This document shows, in pieces, positions 11,396-23,500 of a stretch of DNA of 64,000 nucleotides. A program made the position numbers and the translations under genes. Below the pieces are notes generated by a model. The model searched no databases and had not been told where the DNA came from. It saw only the letters and a list, made by a program, of their open reading frames with translations. Positions within the stretch are counted from its first letter, which is position 1, and the number at the start of each line of letters is the position of its first letter. Origin of the DNA: Pelobates cultripes (taxonomy: Eukaryota > Chordata > Amphibia > Anura > Pelobatidae); assembly GCA_933207985.1 (NCBI GenBank), contig OW240917.1:105186756-105250755 (forward strand), in the 5' to 3' direction.

Positions 11396-12475
11396 TTATA
11401 TTCAGGAAAAGATTCATACATAATAGGTTCAGAATGAGTCCATATGAAAATTCCTGGTATTAAAAAATTGATAACTAAAAGTACAGAATATACAAAGTAT
11501 AATAAGATGACAATATCAGTCCAATAGTCCACAGAATGTAGCAAAGGAAAAATCACACTAAGCTGTGCATATTAGGGATGCACGGTTGTGGAGCCATATT
11601 GCAAATATGCTATAATTCACTAACTCTCAGTAAATATTAAAAGAAAAAAATGAAAGAAACAGCAAAAAGTCCAAAGAAAGAAAAAAGGTACCTAGAATAA
11701 CTGCTTGCTGATAGAAAATATATAGAAAATAAAGAAAAAATAAAGGAGGGAAATGCTTCTTAAAAATACATGACTAAAATAAGTTCACACACAAAAAGGT
11801 AAATGAAAGAAATGCAATAGTACCAACAGTTGCTCGAGATCACTTGTATAGATGCCTCCTTCAGCGGTTCTCAAGGTGGATGTGGCTTGTTGGAGCTGCA
11901 GTCCTCGTTGTGGAATGTCTGCTGGTGAAGTTGGCATGTGGTTCACCCAGCGTTCCACCCGAAGCCTCACTCCCATTTGAATTCCACCCATGGTAGAGAG
12001 GGACGATCCTCAGTGTCTTTCTGTGTGAAGATCGGCTCATGCATAGCTAACATAGAGCATTGCCATGGTAACTTTCTCCACTTGAAAGTGGATCTCGGTT
12101 GTGAATAGCACTGAGTCTCAGTGCTAACCTGCCTTATGCGTTTCGTGAGGAATAGCCTCACTTAATCAGAGGCTGCAATAATTGACTATAGCAATAAAAG
12201 ATAATTAGATGTCTGAATTGATACAAAACAGCTTTTACAAATCACATTTTGTCAGGTAGACATTATACAGTTGATACTATAACAGATCTCTTAAGAAGCA
12301 TAAACCAAAGAACAGAAAGAGAAATAAAAAATAATACAAACTATAAGGAAGAGACAAGAATAGTAGAAGAAGAAGAATACAATAAATTAGTTATATAAAT
12401 AAAGATAAAAATAAATAAAGCATAAATAAATGGAGATAAAAATAAAGTACTGCACTGCGAATAGATAAAATAAAA
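11393..12475. repeat. Left inverted arm of the Penelope-like element
   Basis: The arm matches the reverse complement of 15,847-16,915 along nearly its full length. Shared landmarks are GTCCACAGAATGT, a GGTACCTAGAATAACTGC-type block, CTTTCTCCACTTGAAAGTGG and GTACTGCACTGCGAATAG. Several short indels show the arms have diverged since they arose. Confidence 0.85.
12138..12176 (-). ncRNA. Hammerhead-ribozyme-like core, left arm
   Basis: On the minus strand the sequence reads CTGATTA, then a 6-bp hairpin stem GTGAGG...CCTCAC with a CTATT loop, then GAAAC. This is the conserved hammerhead order (CUGAUGA, stem II, GAAA), with one core substitution (T for G). Penelope-like elements are known to carry hammerhead motifs in their terminal repeats. 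A stem III with a cleavage triplet is not evident, so activity is doubtful. Confidence 0.45.
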
Positions 12476-13053
12476 AAATATATATATATAAAAAAAAATT
12501 GTGGAAACTGGGAATACGTGTAAAATAGACATCTAGCAAGATGTTAAATATTGAACAACTAGAGATAAAAAATAAGATAAATAACGATAAGCTAAAAATA
12601 GAAATAACCTCTAGCAGGGGACAGAAAAGTAACTCCTAAGACAAGGAGCATTCTGTGAGCAATCACATTGAGTGATAATAAAATAGATGTACTATGGAGA
12701 TAAAGTCAAAATAAGTATGGAGAGGCAAATCAAAATAAAATTAAAATTAAAATAACTGAATAGAATAATTTAGTAAATTGGGTAGTCCCAAGATGTAGAA
12801 ATACCAGTAGGATATGGCAAGTCATCAGAATATAAAAATAGAAAGTAAAAGTTATAAAATGTTTGTTAAAAAATCAAACAAAAAATGCAGAATCTAAACA
12901 AAGCAAAAGTAAGCCTAAATAATTTTAAAAGGGAGAATTATAGTGTATAATTAAAAAGATAGACTGAATAAAATTAAATAAAATAAAAAATAGGTGAAAT
13001 AAATGGCCCAGTATAATCTTATATAAAATTTCACAGTAAAATACCAAATACAG
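12476..13053. other. A-rich interior of the Penelope-like element
   Basis: Very A-rich, non-coding sequence between the left arm and the retrocopy. Its last 14 bases (13,040-13,053) are the left target duplication of the processed pseudogene. Confidence 0.5.
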
Positions 13054-14196
13054 GGCTTATCTCTACTCACTGATCCACAGGGGAGCAGCTACAGAGAGTC
13101 CAGACAGCAACTCCCACCATGCAGAGACAGCCTACAGCTCAGAAAACTTTTCTCTGTCCCACGCTATATACCAGGAGCTTCTGCCTGCTGGCAAGAAGGG
13201 TTCTCTTTGTATCACCACAACCACTGCATCTGGCTGCTTTGTATATGGAGGGATTTTCCTTGGCACAGTTGCAACAGCAGGAATGCTCGCTGGTTTTGGT
13301 ACAACATTGTCCCTTGCAAAGAAGAAAAGCCCCTCTTGGTTTAATAAGGGTGTTACTGCAACAGCTGCCTTGCCGGAAAGTGGTTCATCTCTTGCCCTGA
13401 GTGCTTTAGGCTGGGGTTCACTTTATGCCCGGTGTGGAGTTGGACTGATCAGTTTTGCTGTAGGGAAGGTACTCGGAGTTCATAGTCTCAAAGAATTTCA
13501 TGAAAAAATGCAATCCATATTTCCACTTGTGCCAAAAAAAACAAGAGCAGAAATCCAATTCTGAATCCTTCAGTTTTGAAGACCTTTTGAAGTCCAAGTG
13601 AAGACAAAGCAAAGATGCACCACCTAGAAATAGCATCTGATAGGATGTACATACAGTGAAGATGGAGGTAGATACGTGACCACAAGCAATGTTTGAAATG
13701 TACGTGAAAAGCAGGAAAAAGTTCAGATTTTGGAGGTATTGGTGAACTTTCTCAAGAAAACTACATACCGCCAGCATGCAAATTAAACCATATCAACTTC
13801 TGCAGTCACAAGTCGCAATCTATGTGCAAAGGACCTGTCGCTATAGAGTTGCTAGTTCCATATTTGATATAGGGAAACCTATGCAACACACACTTAGGGG
13901 CTCTATAGGCTAAAATAATGCCCGTTTATGCATGTTTACATGCATCCTTTAATCAACTTCTGGTAAGGCAACAGTATGCTATAATACTAATGGGATGATC
14001 TATTATTTAAAGATTATTTTTTGTTTTGTGCAGTAACTGTCCAAATATTATGTTAACCTACACATGAAATTAAATATTCTATTTTCTAAACCTCGAGTTA
14101 CAGTTTGTTTGAAAAATGATATGGGTGAAATTTCCTCATGGTAACTAAATCTGTAATTTAGGATGATTTAATAAATATATTTGATTAAAAAAAAAT
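13054..14196 (+). pseudogene. tmem242: Processed retrocopy of TMEM242
   Basis: TMEM242 is a small multi-pass membrane protein of mitochondria. The retrocopy reads [17 protein letters not shown], then [42 protein letters not shown] and MQSIFP, the characteristic vertebrate order. The main frame (about 13,245-13,564) ends with a stop at 13,562-13,564; the N-terminal part is in another frame (13,119 on), so at least one frameshift separates them. No introns interrupt it. The 3' region includes AATAAA near 14,170 and an A run near 14,186-14,195. The 14-bp sequence AATACCAAATACAG flanks it at 13,040-13,053 and 14,197-14,210. These are the marks of LINE-mediated retroposition of a spliced mRNA. One change from the parent pattern is visible (W to G in SFAVGK). 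Confidence 0.9.
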
Positions 14197-14295
14197 AATA
14201 CCAAATACAGAAAAAATTAAAAGTGTGGAGAGGCCTATAAATAGTATAATAATATGGGAAATAAATGAATACTCATAAACAGAAAAAAAGCATCA

Positions 14296-14796
14296 TTAAA
14301 ATGCATTGAGTTCAAAATCAACATTTAGGCCTCTTGGGGCTAAAGTATTGAGAGTGTAGATCCATCTAGCTTCTGCTTGGTCAAGAATTCAATTAAGATC
14401 TCTCCCTCTCCAGTGTACTTTTACTTTTTCGATAGGTAAAAATTTCAAACCACCTGTATCTCTTCCGTGAACATTAAAGTGTTTTGATAGATTATGCATG
14501 GGCAATCCTTTTTTGATGTTTCTTATGTATTCTGACACCCTTATCTTCAGGGATCTTTTAGTTCTCCCTATATATTGTGTTAGACAAGGGCATGTGAGTA
14601 AATAAATTACCCCTGTTGTATTGCAGTCCATTTCAGATTTCACTCTGTATTCTTTCTGGATGTCTAAAGAAAGAAAAATATTTTGAATATGATTATTGCT
14701 ACAGCCTATGCATTTTTTGCATCTTGTAAAACCTTTAGTCGACATTTTTGTAGTGTCACGGAAGTGATTCCTAGAGCTGTCAGTTGGTGCCAGCAT
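14296..14796 (-). pseudogene. Penelope GIY-YIG endonuclease domain
   Basis: Penelope proteins couple a reverse transcriptase to a GIY-YIG nuclease that nicks the target. In the 135-residue frame a Cys pair region (CKKCIGC, residues 27-32) precedes GVIYLLTC (62-69), QYIGRT (74-79) and LKIRV (83-87), the order of the GIY and YIG strands and the basic helix. A TGA stop at about 14,386-14,388 interrupts the frame, but the same frame continues with EARWIYTLNTLAPRGLNVDF, the usual C-terminus, to a stop at 14,296. The break is therefore a single nonsense change. No reverse transcriptase is found upstream. Confidence 0.85.
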
Positions 14797-14829
14797 AAGT
14801 TTTCACTCTTGACATATTGTGGATAAAAA

Positions 14830-15560
14830 GTGGAGGTGGGGTGCAAATCCGTAAGTTCATAGCCTTCTGTAGTTACTTGAATATTCAGTGTTTTTAGTGA
14901 TTTTACGGATAAATTTGTGTAAGTCTAAAAATATATTAAAATCAAAGTTCTTAGAGGTAGGTGTAAATTTAAGACCTTTCTTTTAAAAGTGATAATTCTC
15001 CGTCATTTAAAATCTTGTCTGATAAATTAAATATTAATATTTCTTCCTTTTCAGTTGTGTTGTGTCTTCTTGATTTTCTAGTTCTTCTGTGATTTCTCCT
15101 AGTATTCTCTTTATTCTCGACATGGGTGTTCTGAAGTCCTCAATTGTGAATCTTCTTGGGGGTACTCTCCTCTTTTTATCTAAAAAATCATTTTCTCTAA
15201 TGGTTTGGGTGTTAGATGCACTCGATCATCGATCAGGGGATCTGTATTCTTCTTCCAAAGGATTTTGTTGTGGATGGGAAAGAGGGATATCAGAATATGG
15301 TAATATCAATTCTTGATTCCTTAGGCCTGGTTCATCTGTAGGTGTCATAGATGGTCTTTCCCTTGATGGTATTGCAGGGCGAGAAGTGCATGTGGAGCCA
15401 GGATGGTGTTCATGATGTTTTGGATTCTGAATTGATTGTGAATGTCTTGATGGCTCTCGAGGTTTAGTTCTTGAAATCTTAGATTGATGTTTGGGGGAAA
15501 TGGGAGACAGATGTCTTGTTGAAATGGGTTTGATATTGGACTTTCTGTGTTGTGAGTAGT
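14830..15560 (-). pseudogene. Penelope N-terminal region remnant
   Basis: The minus-strand translation gives a Pro/Ser/Arg-rich stretch (with PKHHEHHPGST and PAIPSRERPSM) followed by a segment with GLKFTPTSKNFD and FLDLHKFIRKI, which resembles the leader just before the Penelope reverse transcriptase. It is broken by stops and a frameshift, and ends at about 14,830 without entering the polymerase. The assignment is inferred from position and pattern. Confidence 0.55.
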
Positions 15561-15567
15561 GATAGGA

Positions 15568-15816
15568 TTATCTTTCAGGGGTCCTCCTATTACTTTTTTT
15601 AAAAAAAGGTCTTAAATTTGCACCTACCTCTAAGAACTCTGATTTTAATATATTTATAGACTTATAAAAACAGAAGGCTATGAACATACAGATTTGCACC
15701 CTACCTCCACTTTTTATCCACAATATGTCAAGAGTGAACCAATCAGGGTCTTTGAAAAAAATGGTGGAAGCCGATTTCAGGAAACTCAATGGCAACAAAC
15801 AACTAAAGAGTGACAA
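15568..15816 (-). pseudogene. Inverted copy of the Penelope leader region
   Basis: The frame contains EVGANLRPFFKK and VQICMFIAF. Its DNA is the inverted partner of 14,806-14,990, so it is a second copy of the leader/terminal sequence rather than an independent gene. Confidence 0.45.
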
Positions 15817-15846
15817 TCTGACTCATGCTTTTTATATATATGTATT

Positions 15847-16915
15847 GATTTTATCTATTCGCAGTGCAGTACTTTATTTTTATCTTTATTTATATACCTA
15901 ATTTATTATATTCTTCTATTCTACTATTTTTTTCTCTTCCTTATAGTTTTTATTATTTTATTTCTATTTCTGTTCTTTGGCTTATGCTTTTTAGGGGTTT
16001 GCTACAGTATCAACTGTATAATGCCTATCTGACAAAATGTGATTTGTAACAGCTGTTTTGTATCAATTCAGACATAAGTATTTTTTATTGAAATTGTCAA
16101 TTATTGTAGCCTCTGATGAAGTGATGCTATTCCTCACGAAATGCGTAAAGCAGGTTAGCACACTGAGACTCAGTGCTATTCACAATCGAGATCCACTTTC
16201 AAGTGGAGAAAGTTACCACGGCAACACTCTATGTACTCTATGCACAAGCCGATCTTCACATAGAAAGACACTGAGGATCATCCTTTTTTACCATCGGTGG
16301 AATTCAAATGGGAGTGAGGCTTCGCGTGGAACGCTGTGTGAACTGCACACCGACTTCACCGATAGACATTCCACAATGAGGACTGCAGCTCCCACAAGTC
16401 ACATCCACCATGAGAGCCACTAAAGGAATCATCTGTGCATGTGATCTCGAGCAACTGTTGGTACTATTAAATTTCTTTCATTTATCTTTTGTGTGAACTT
16501 ATTTTAGTAACTGTAAATTTCATTAAAGATGTGGATTTCGTGGATTTAAAGACATTTCCCTCCTTTATTTTTTATTTATTTTTTATATATTTTCTATCAG
16601 CAAGCAGTTATTCTAGGTACCGTGTTGCTTCTTTTTTTCTTTCTTTGGACTTTTTGCTGTTTCTTTCATTTTTTTTCTTTTTATATTTACAGAGTCAGTG
16701 AATTATAGCGTATTTGCAATAGGGGTCCACAACTGTGCATCTCTTATATGCACAGCTTAGTGTGATTTTCCCTTTGCCACATTCTGTGGACTATTGTACT
16801 GATATTGTCATCTTATTATACTTTGTATATTCTGTACTTTTAGTTATCAATTTTTTAATACCAGGACTTTTCATATAGACTCATTCTGAACCTATTATTT
16901 ATGAATCTTTCCCGA
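15847..16915. repeat. Right inverted arm of the Penelope-like element
   Basis: Reverse complement of the left arm 11,393-12,475. It ends in an A run and short AT tract at 16,917-16,935. Open frames here (for example 16,058-16,423) are shadows of the repeat. Confidence 0.85.
16112..16150 (+). ncRNA. Hammerhead-ribozyme-like core, right arm
   Basis: The plus strand reads CTGATGA (perfect core), then AGTGATGCTATTCCTCAC in which GTGA pairs with TCAC, then GAAAT. It is the inverted partner of 12,138-12,176; the copies differ in core and stem, each keeping part of the ancestral sequence. No cleavage triplet could be placed with confidence. Confidence 0.45.
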
Positions 16916-16935
16916 AAAAAAAAATATATATATTT

Positions 16936-17006
16936 ATCGGCGTATAACACGCACCGGCGTATAACACGCACCTCATTTTAAGAAGGAAATTTCAGGGGAA
17001 AAAAAC
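16936..17006. repeat. Twofold GCGTATAACACGCACC repeat
   Basis: The 16-bp unit GCGTATAACACGCACC occurs twice in tandem (about 16,942-16,973), followed by a CTCATTTTAAGAAGG block. It has the look of a transposon end seen in fish and frog repeats, but the family is not assigned. Confidence 0.5.
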
Positions 17007-17479
17007 TTAAAGGACCACTATAGTGCCAGGAAAACATACTCATTTTCCTGGCACTATAGTGCCCTGAGGGTGCCCCCACCCTCAGGGACCCCCTCCCGCT
17101 GGGCTCTGGAGAGAGGAAGGGGTTAAACACTTACCTTTCTCCAGCGCCGGGCGGGGAGCTGTACTCCTCCTCTCCTCCTTGCTCGCAACGTCATCGGCTG
17201 AATGCGCATGCGCGGCAGGAGCCGCGCGCGCATTCAGCTGGTCGCATAGAAAAGCATTTACAATGCTTTCCTATGGACGCTTGCGTGCTTTCACTGTGAT
17301 TTTCACAGTGAGAAGCACGCAAGCGCCTCTAGCGGCTGTCAATGAGACAGCCACTAGAGGCTCTGGAGGCTGGATTAACCCTCAGTATAAACATAGCAGT
17401 TTCTGTGAAACTGCTATGTTTATAAAAAAAGGGTTAATCATAGAGGGACCTGGCACCCAGACCACTTCATTAAGCTGAA
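17007..17479. mobile_element. TTAA-starting MITE, cut by the assembly gap
   Basis: The element starts TTAAAGGACCACTATAGTGC and contains several internal hairpins (TTTTCCTGGCACTATAGTGC near 17,041; TTTCACTGTGATTTTCACAGTG-like sequence near 17,290; AACATAGCAGTTTC paired with GAAACTGCTATGTT near 17,390-17,425). The opposite terminus falls in or beyond the N run. The TTAA start suggests piggyBac-type mobilisation. Confidence 0.7.
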
Positions 17480-17579
17480 NNNNNNNNNNNNNNNNNNNNN
17501 NNNNNNNNNNNNNNNNNNNNNNNNNNNNNNNNNNNNNNNNNNNNNNNNNNNNNNNNNNNNNNNNNNNNNNNNNNNNNNN
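17480..17579. other. Assembly gap (100 N)
   Basis: Exactly 100 N. The round number suggests a placeholder for unknown length. It separates a MITE from the satellite array, so the missing DNA may include more repeats. Confidence 0.97.
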
Positions 17580-20500
17580 ATAATATAAAATTTAAATGTA
17601 AAAAAAAAAGTTAGAATTTGGTATGTTTGACTTGTAAGTTTAACAGCCATCACAGAAAACAAAATTGCTACACAAAAGTATATATTTATATAAAGAAGAC
17701 ATCACAGGCTATTTATTTAAGGGTATTTTTACACTTTTTACATAGCCATTTTCCCACCAATCTCTGCTACATATTGTAGTAAAATTGTATTTTTTCTGTT
17801 TTTTGAAATACACACATATAACAAGGTTTTTTAAATGTATATTTTGTTAAGCTGCTCTGTTCTATTCCTGGTCAAAATCCCATTTTGTGTTCAGCTACAT
17901 CTGCTGAGTACAACAATACCCCCATTGTACAAGGCAAAGTTTCGCCAATTGGTTTTGGGAAGCTGGGCAATGTGAAATATAAGAGGCCAGACTATTTCAG
18001 TTTCTACAGTTAGAAAATTCAAAGATGGATTTAATGGACCTATGTCTTATTTTGGGGCATTATAGTAGTTTGGTTGTTCAAATGACCACACAAAGGCCTT
18101 CCATTCGTGAAAGTAGACACTCCATGGTATCTCATATGGCATATATTTTGCCTTAACGGTTCACCATTTATTCACCATTATATGTCAAAATTTGTGTTAA
18201 AAAATATTTTCCGCATTTTTTCCTTAAGCATTACATTTGTGCTGGGCATTTTGTATATTTGATATGTTCCACTATGGTCAAACACCCCTAATTATGCTCA
18301 GCTTAATCTTCTGAGTAAAACAATACCCCCAATGTATGTCTTTGACACTATTTGGTGACGCTACAGTGCCATAAAGGAGACCTGACCATTTCAGTTTTTA
18401 GAGTAGAATTTTCAGAGACGAATTTGCAGGGCTTATGTTTCAATTTGGGCCATTATAGCAGTTTGACTGTTTCAATAACCGCAAAAAGGCCTACCATTTG
18501 TGAAAGTAGACACTCCAGGGTATCTCATATGGCATATATTGTGCCTTAACATGTCGCCATTTTTTCGCCATTATATGTCAAAGTTTGTGGTAAAAAAATA
18601 TTTTCACATTTTTTCCTTAAGCATTACATTTGTGCTGGGCATTTTGTATATTTGATATGTTCCACTATGATCAAACACCCCTAATTATGCTCAGCTAAGT
18701 CTTCTGAGTAAAACAATACCCCCAATGTATGTCTTTGACACTATTTGGTGACGCTACAGTGCCATAAAGGAGACATGACCATTTCAGTTTTTAGAGTAGA
18801 ATTTTGAGAGACGGATTTGCAGGGCTTATGTTTCAGTTTGGGCCATTATAGCAGTTTGACAGTTTCAAAAACCGCAAAAAGGCCTACCATTTGTGAAAGT
18901 AGACACTCCAGGGTATCTCATATGGCATATATTGTGCCTTAATATGTCGCCATTTTTTCGCCATTATATGTCAAAGTTTGTGGTAAAAAAATATTTTCAC
19001 ATTTTTTCCTTAAGCATTACATTTGTGCTGGGCATTTTGTATATTTGATATGTTCCACTATGATCAAACACCCGTAATTATGCTCAGCTAAGTCTTCTGA
19101 GTAAAACAATACCCCCAATGTATGTCTTTGACACTATTTGGTGACGCTACAGTGCCATTAAGGAGACATGACCATTTCAGTTTTTAGAGTAGAATTTTGA
19201 GAGACGGATTTGCAGGGCTTATGTTTCAGTTTGGGCCATTATAGCAGTTTGACAGTTTCAAAAACCGCAAAAAGGCCTACCATGTGTGAAAGTAGACACT
19301 CCAGGGTATCTCATATGGCATATATTGTGCCTTAATATGTCGCCATTTTTTCGCCATTATATGTCAAAGTTTGTGGTAAAAAAATATTTTCACATTTTTT
19401 CCTTAAGCATTACATTTGTGCTGCGCATTTTGTATATTTGATATGTTCCACTATGATCAAACACCCCTAATTATGCTCAGCTAAGTCTTCTGAGTAAAAC
19501 AATACCCCCAATGTATGTCTTTGACACTATTTGGTGTCACTACAGTGCCATAAAGGAGACCTGACCATTTCAGTTTTTAGAGTAGAATTTTGAGAGACGG
19601 ATTTGCAGGCTTATGTTTCAGTTTGGGCCATCATAGCAGTTTGACTGTTTCAAAAACCGCAAAAAGGCCTACCATTTGTGAAAGTAGACACTCCAGGGTA
19701 TCTCATATGGCATATATTGTGCCTTAACATGTCGCCATTTTTTCGCCATTATATGTCAAAGTTTGTGGTAAAAAAATATTTTCCACATTTTTTCCTTAAG
19801 CATTACATTTGTGCTGGGCATTTTGTATATTTGATATGTTCCACTATGATCAAACACCCCTAATTATGCTCAGCTAAGTCTTCTGAGTAAAACAATACCC
19901 CCAATGTATGTCTTTGACACTATTTGGTGACGCTACAGTGCCATAAAGGAGACATGACCATTTCAGTTTTTAGAGTAGAATTTTGAGAGATGGATTTGCA
20001 GGGCTTATGTTTCAGTTTGGGCCATTATAGCAGTTTGACAGTTTCAAAAACCGCAAAAAGGCCTACCATTTGTGAAAGTAGACACTCCAGGGTATCTCAT
20101 ATGGCATATATTGTGCCATAATATGTCGCCATTTTTTCGCCATTATATGTCAAAGTTTGTGGTAAAAAAATATTTTCACATTTTTTCCTTAAGCATTACA
20201 TTTGTGCTGGGCATTTTGTATATTTGATATGTTCCACTATCATCAAACACCCCTAATTATGCTCAGCTAAGTCTTCTGAGTAAAACAATACCCCCAATGT
20301 ATGTGTTTGACACTATTTGGTGACACTACAGTGCCATAAAGGAGACATGACCATTTCAGTTTTTAGAGTAGAATTTTGAGAGACGGATTTGCAGGGCTTA
20401 TGTTTCAGTTTGGGCCATCATAGCAGTTTGACTGTTTCAAAAACCGCAAAAAGGCCTAGTATTTGTGAAAGTAGACACTCCAGGGTATCTCATATGGCAT

Positions 20501-23500
20501 ATATTGTGCCTTAACATGTCGCCATTTTTTCGCCATTATATGTCAAAGTTTGTGGTAAAAAAATATTTTTTGCATTTTTTCCTTAAGCATTACATTTGTG
20601 CTGGGCATTTTGTATATTTGATATGTTCCACTATGATCAAACACCTCTAATTATGCTTAGCTAAGTCTTCTGAGTAAAACAATACCCCCAATGTATGTCT
20701 TTGACACTATTTGGTGACGCTACAGTGCCATAAAGGAGACATGACCATTTCAGTTTTTAGAGTAGAATTTTGAGAGACGGATTTGCAGGGCTTATGTTTC
20801 AGTTTGGGCCATTATAGCAGTTTGACAGTTTCAAAAACCGCAAAAAGGCCTATCATTTGTGAAAGTAGACACTCCAGGGTATCTCATATGGCATATATTG
20901 TGCCTTAATATGTCGCCATTTTTTCGCCATTATATGTCAAAGTTTGTGGTAAAAAAATATTTTCACATTTTTTCCTTAAGCATTACATTTGTGCTGGGCA
21001 TTTTGTATATTTGATATGTTCCACTATGATCAAACACCCTTAATTATGCTCAGCTAAGTCTTCTGAGTAAAACAATACCCCCAATGTATGTCTTTGACAC
21101 TATTTGGTGACGCTACAGTGCCATAAAGGAGACATGACCATTTCAGTTTTTAGAGTAGAATTTTGAGAGACGGATTTCCTGTGCTTAGTGTTTCAGTTTG
21201 GGGCTTATTATAGCAGTTTGATAAGTTTCAAAACCGCAAAAGCCTACCATGTGAAAAGTAGATACCCAGGGTATCTCTATATATGGTATATTGTGCCTTA
21301 ATATGTTTCAATTTTTCTCGCCATTATATGTCAAAGTTTCTAGTAAAAATATTTTCTACATTTTTCTTTTCCTTGGTATATTACATTTGTGTTGGGTATT
21401 TTGTATATTTGATATGTTCCACTGTGATCGTTACCCTAATTATGCTCAGCTAAGTCTTCTGAAAAATAACACAATTTCAATGTATGTCTTTATACTACGG
21501 TGACACCAGTGCCAAAGGAGACATGACTTACTTGTGCTCTTTTAGAGTAGAATTTTGAGAGTAATTTGGATTTTGCAGGCTTATGTTTTTTAGTTTGGGC
21601 TGCCATAGCAGTTTGACTGTTTCAAAAACCGCAAAAAGGCCTACCATTTGTGAAAGTAGACACTCCAGGGTATCTCATATGGCATATATTGTGCCTTAAC
21701 ATGTCGCCATTTTTTCGCCATTATATGTCAAAGTTTGTGGTAAAAAAAATATTTTTTGCAGTTTTTCCTTAAGCATTACATTTGTGCTGAGCATTTTGTA
21801 TATTTGATATGTTCCACTATGATCAAACACCCCTAATTATGCTCAGCTAAGTCTTCTGAGTAAAACAATACCCCCGATGTATGTCTTTGACACTATTTGG
21901 TGATGCTACAGTGCCATAAAGGAGACATGACCATTTCAGTTTTTAGAGTAGAATTTTGAGAGACGGATTTGCAGGGTTTATGTTTCAGTTTGGGCCATTA
22001 TAGCAGCTTGACAGTTTCAAAAACCGCAAAAAGGCCTACCGTTTGTGAAAGTAGACACTCCAGGGTATCTCATATGGAATATATTGTGCCTTAACATGTC
22101 GCCATTTTTTCGCCATTATATGTCATCAAAGTTTCAGTGGTAAAAAAAAATATTTTCTGCCATTTTTTCCTTAAGTATTACATTTGTGTTGCATTTTGTA
22201 TATTTGATATGTTCCACCTCATGATCAAACACCTCTAATTATGCTCAGCTAAGTCTTCTTGAGTAAACAATACCCTTACTGTATAAGTTCGGTCAATTAT
22301 TTGGTGACGCTACAAAAGCTACAAAAGGAGCATTACGACTACTTCAGCGTTTTGTAGTATGCAGAATTTTGAGAGAGACGGATTTGTGCAGGCTTATGTT
22401 TCAGTTTGGGCTATTATAGCAGTTTGACAGTTTCAAAAACCGCAAAAAGGCCTACCATTTGTGAAAGTAGACACTCCAGGGTATCTCATATGGCATATAT
22501 TGTGCCTTAACATGTCGTCATTTTTTCGCCATTATATGTCAAAGTTTGTGGTAAAAAAATATTTTCACATTTTTTTCCTTAAGCATTACATTTGTGCTGG
22601 GCATTTTGTATATTTGATATGTTCCACTATGATCAAACACCCCTAATTATGCTCAGCTAAGTCTTCTGAGTAAAACAATACCCCCAATGTATGTCTTTGA
22701 CACTATTTGGTGACGCTACAGTGCCATAAAGGAGACATGACCATTTCAGTTTTTAGAGTAGAATTTTGAGAGACGGATTTGCAGGGCTTATGTTTCAGTT
22801 TGGGCCATTATAGCAGTTTGACAGTTTCAAAAACCGCAAAAAGGTCTACCATTTGTGAAAGTAGACACTCCAGGGTATCTCATATGGCATATATTGTGCC
22901 TTAATATGTCGCCATTTTTTCGCCATTATATGTCAAAGTTTGTGGTAAAAAAATATTTTCACATTTTTTCCTTAAGCATTACATTTGTGCTGGGCATTTT
23001 GTATATTTGATATGTTCCACTATGATCAAACACCCTTAATTATGCTCAGCTAAGTCTTCTGAGTAAAACAATACCCCCAATGTATGTCTTTGACACTATT
23101 TGGTGACGCTACAGTGCCATAAAGGAGACCTGACCATTTCAGTTTTTAGAGTAGAATTTTGAGAGACAGATTTGCAGGGCTTATGTTTCAGTTTGGGCCA
23201 TTATAGCAGTTTGACAGTTTCAAAAACCGCAAAAAGGCCTACCATTTGTGAAAGTAGACACTCCAGGGTATCTCATATGGCATATATTGTGCCTTAACAT
23301 GTCGCCATTTTTTCGCCATTATATGTCAAAGGTTGTGGTAAAAAAATATTTTTTGCAGTTTTTCCTTAAGCATTACATTTGTGCTGGGCATTTTGTATAT
23401 TTGATATGTTCCAATATGATCAAACACCCCTAATTATGCTGAGCTATCTCCTGTGAGAAAAACGATACCCCCAATGTATGCCTTTAGTCGTATTTCCTGA

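Larger units (their letters stand above)
11352..16935 (-). mobile_element. Penelope-like element with long inverted arms
   Basis: A 5.6-kb structure. The left arm (about 11,393-12,475) is repeated in inverse orientation at about 15,847-16,915, with short indels. A second, internal inverted pair joins 14,806-14,990 to 15,597-15,740. Between the arms the minus strand encodes Penelope protein segments: an N-terminal region (about 14,830-15,560) and a GIY-YIG endonuclease (14,296-14,796). The reverse transcriptase that should separate them is not visible, so there is a deletion near 14,800-14,830. Penelope copies are known to carry terminal repeats in direct or inverted orientation. A processed pseudogene sits at 13,054-14,196. 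Both arms carry a hammerhead-like core. Confidence 0.8.

Noticed and set aside
13119..13564. Functional TMEM242 gene
   Set aside because: Intronless, frameshifted between N- and C-terminal parts, with an A tail and target duplications; it is a processed copy.
19678..23433. Repeated 61-codon frames (start MKVDTPGYLIWHILCLNM) as a tandem gene family
   Set aside because: They are translations of the 393-bp satellite at 787-bp steps; other units lack the frame, and there is no domain or codon constraint.
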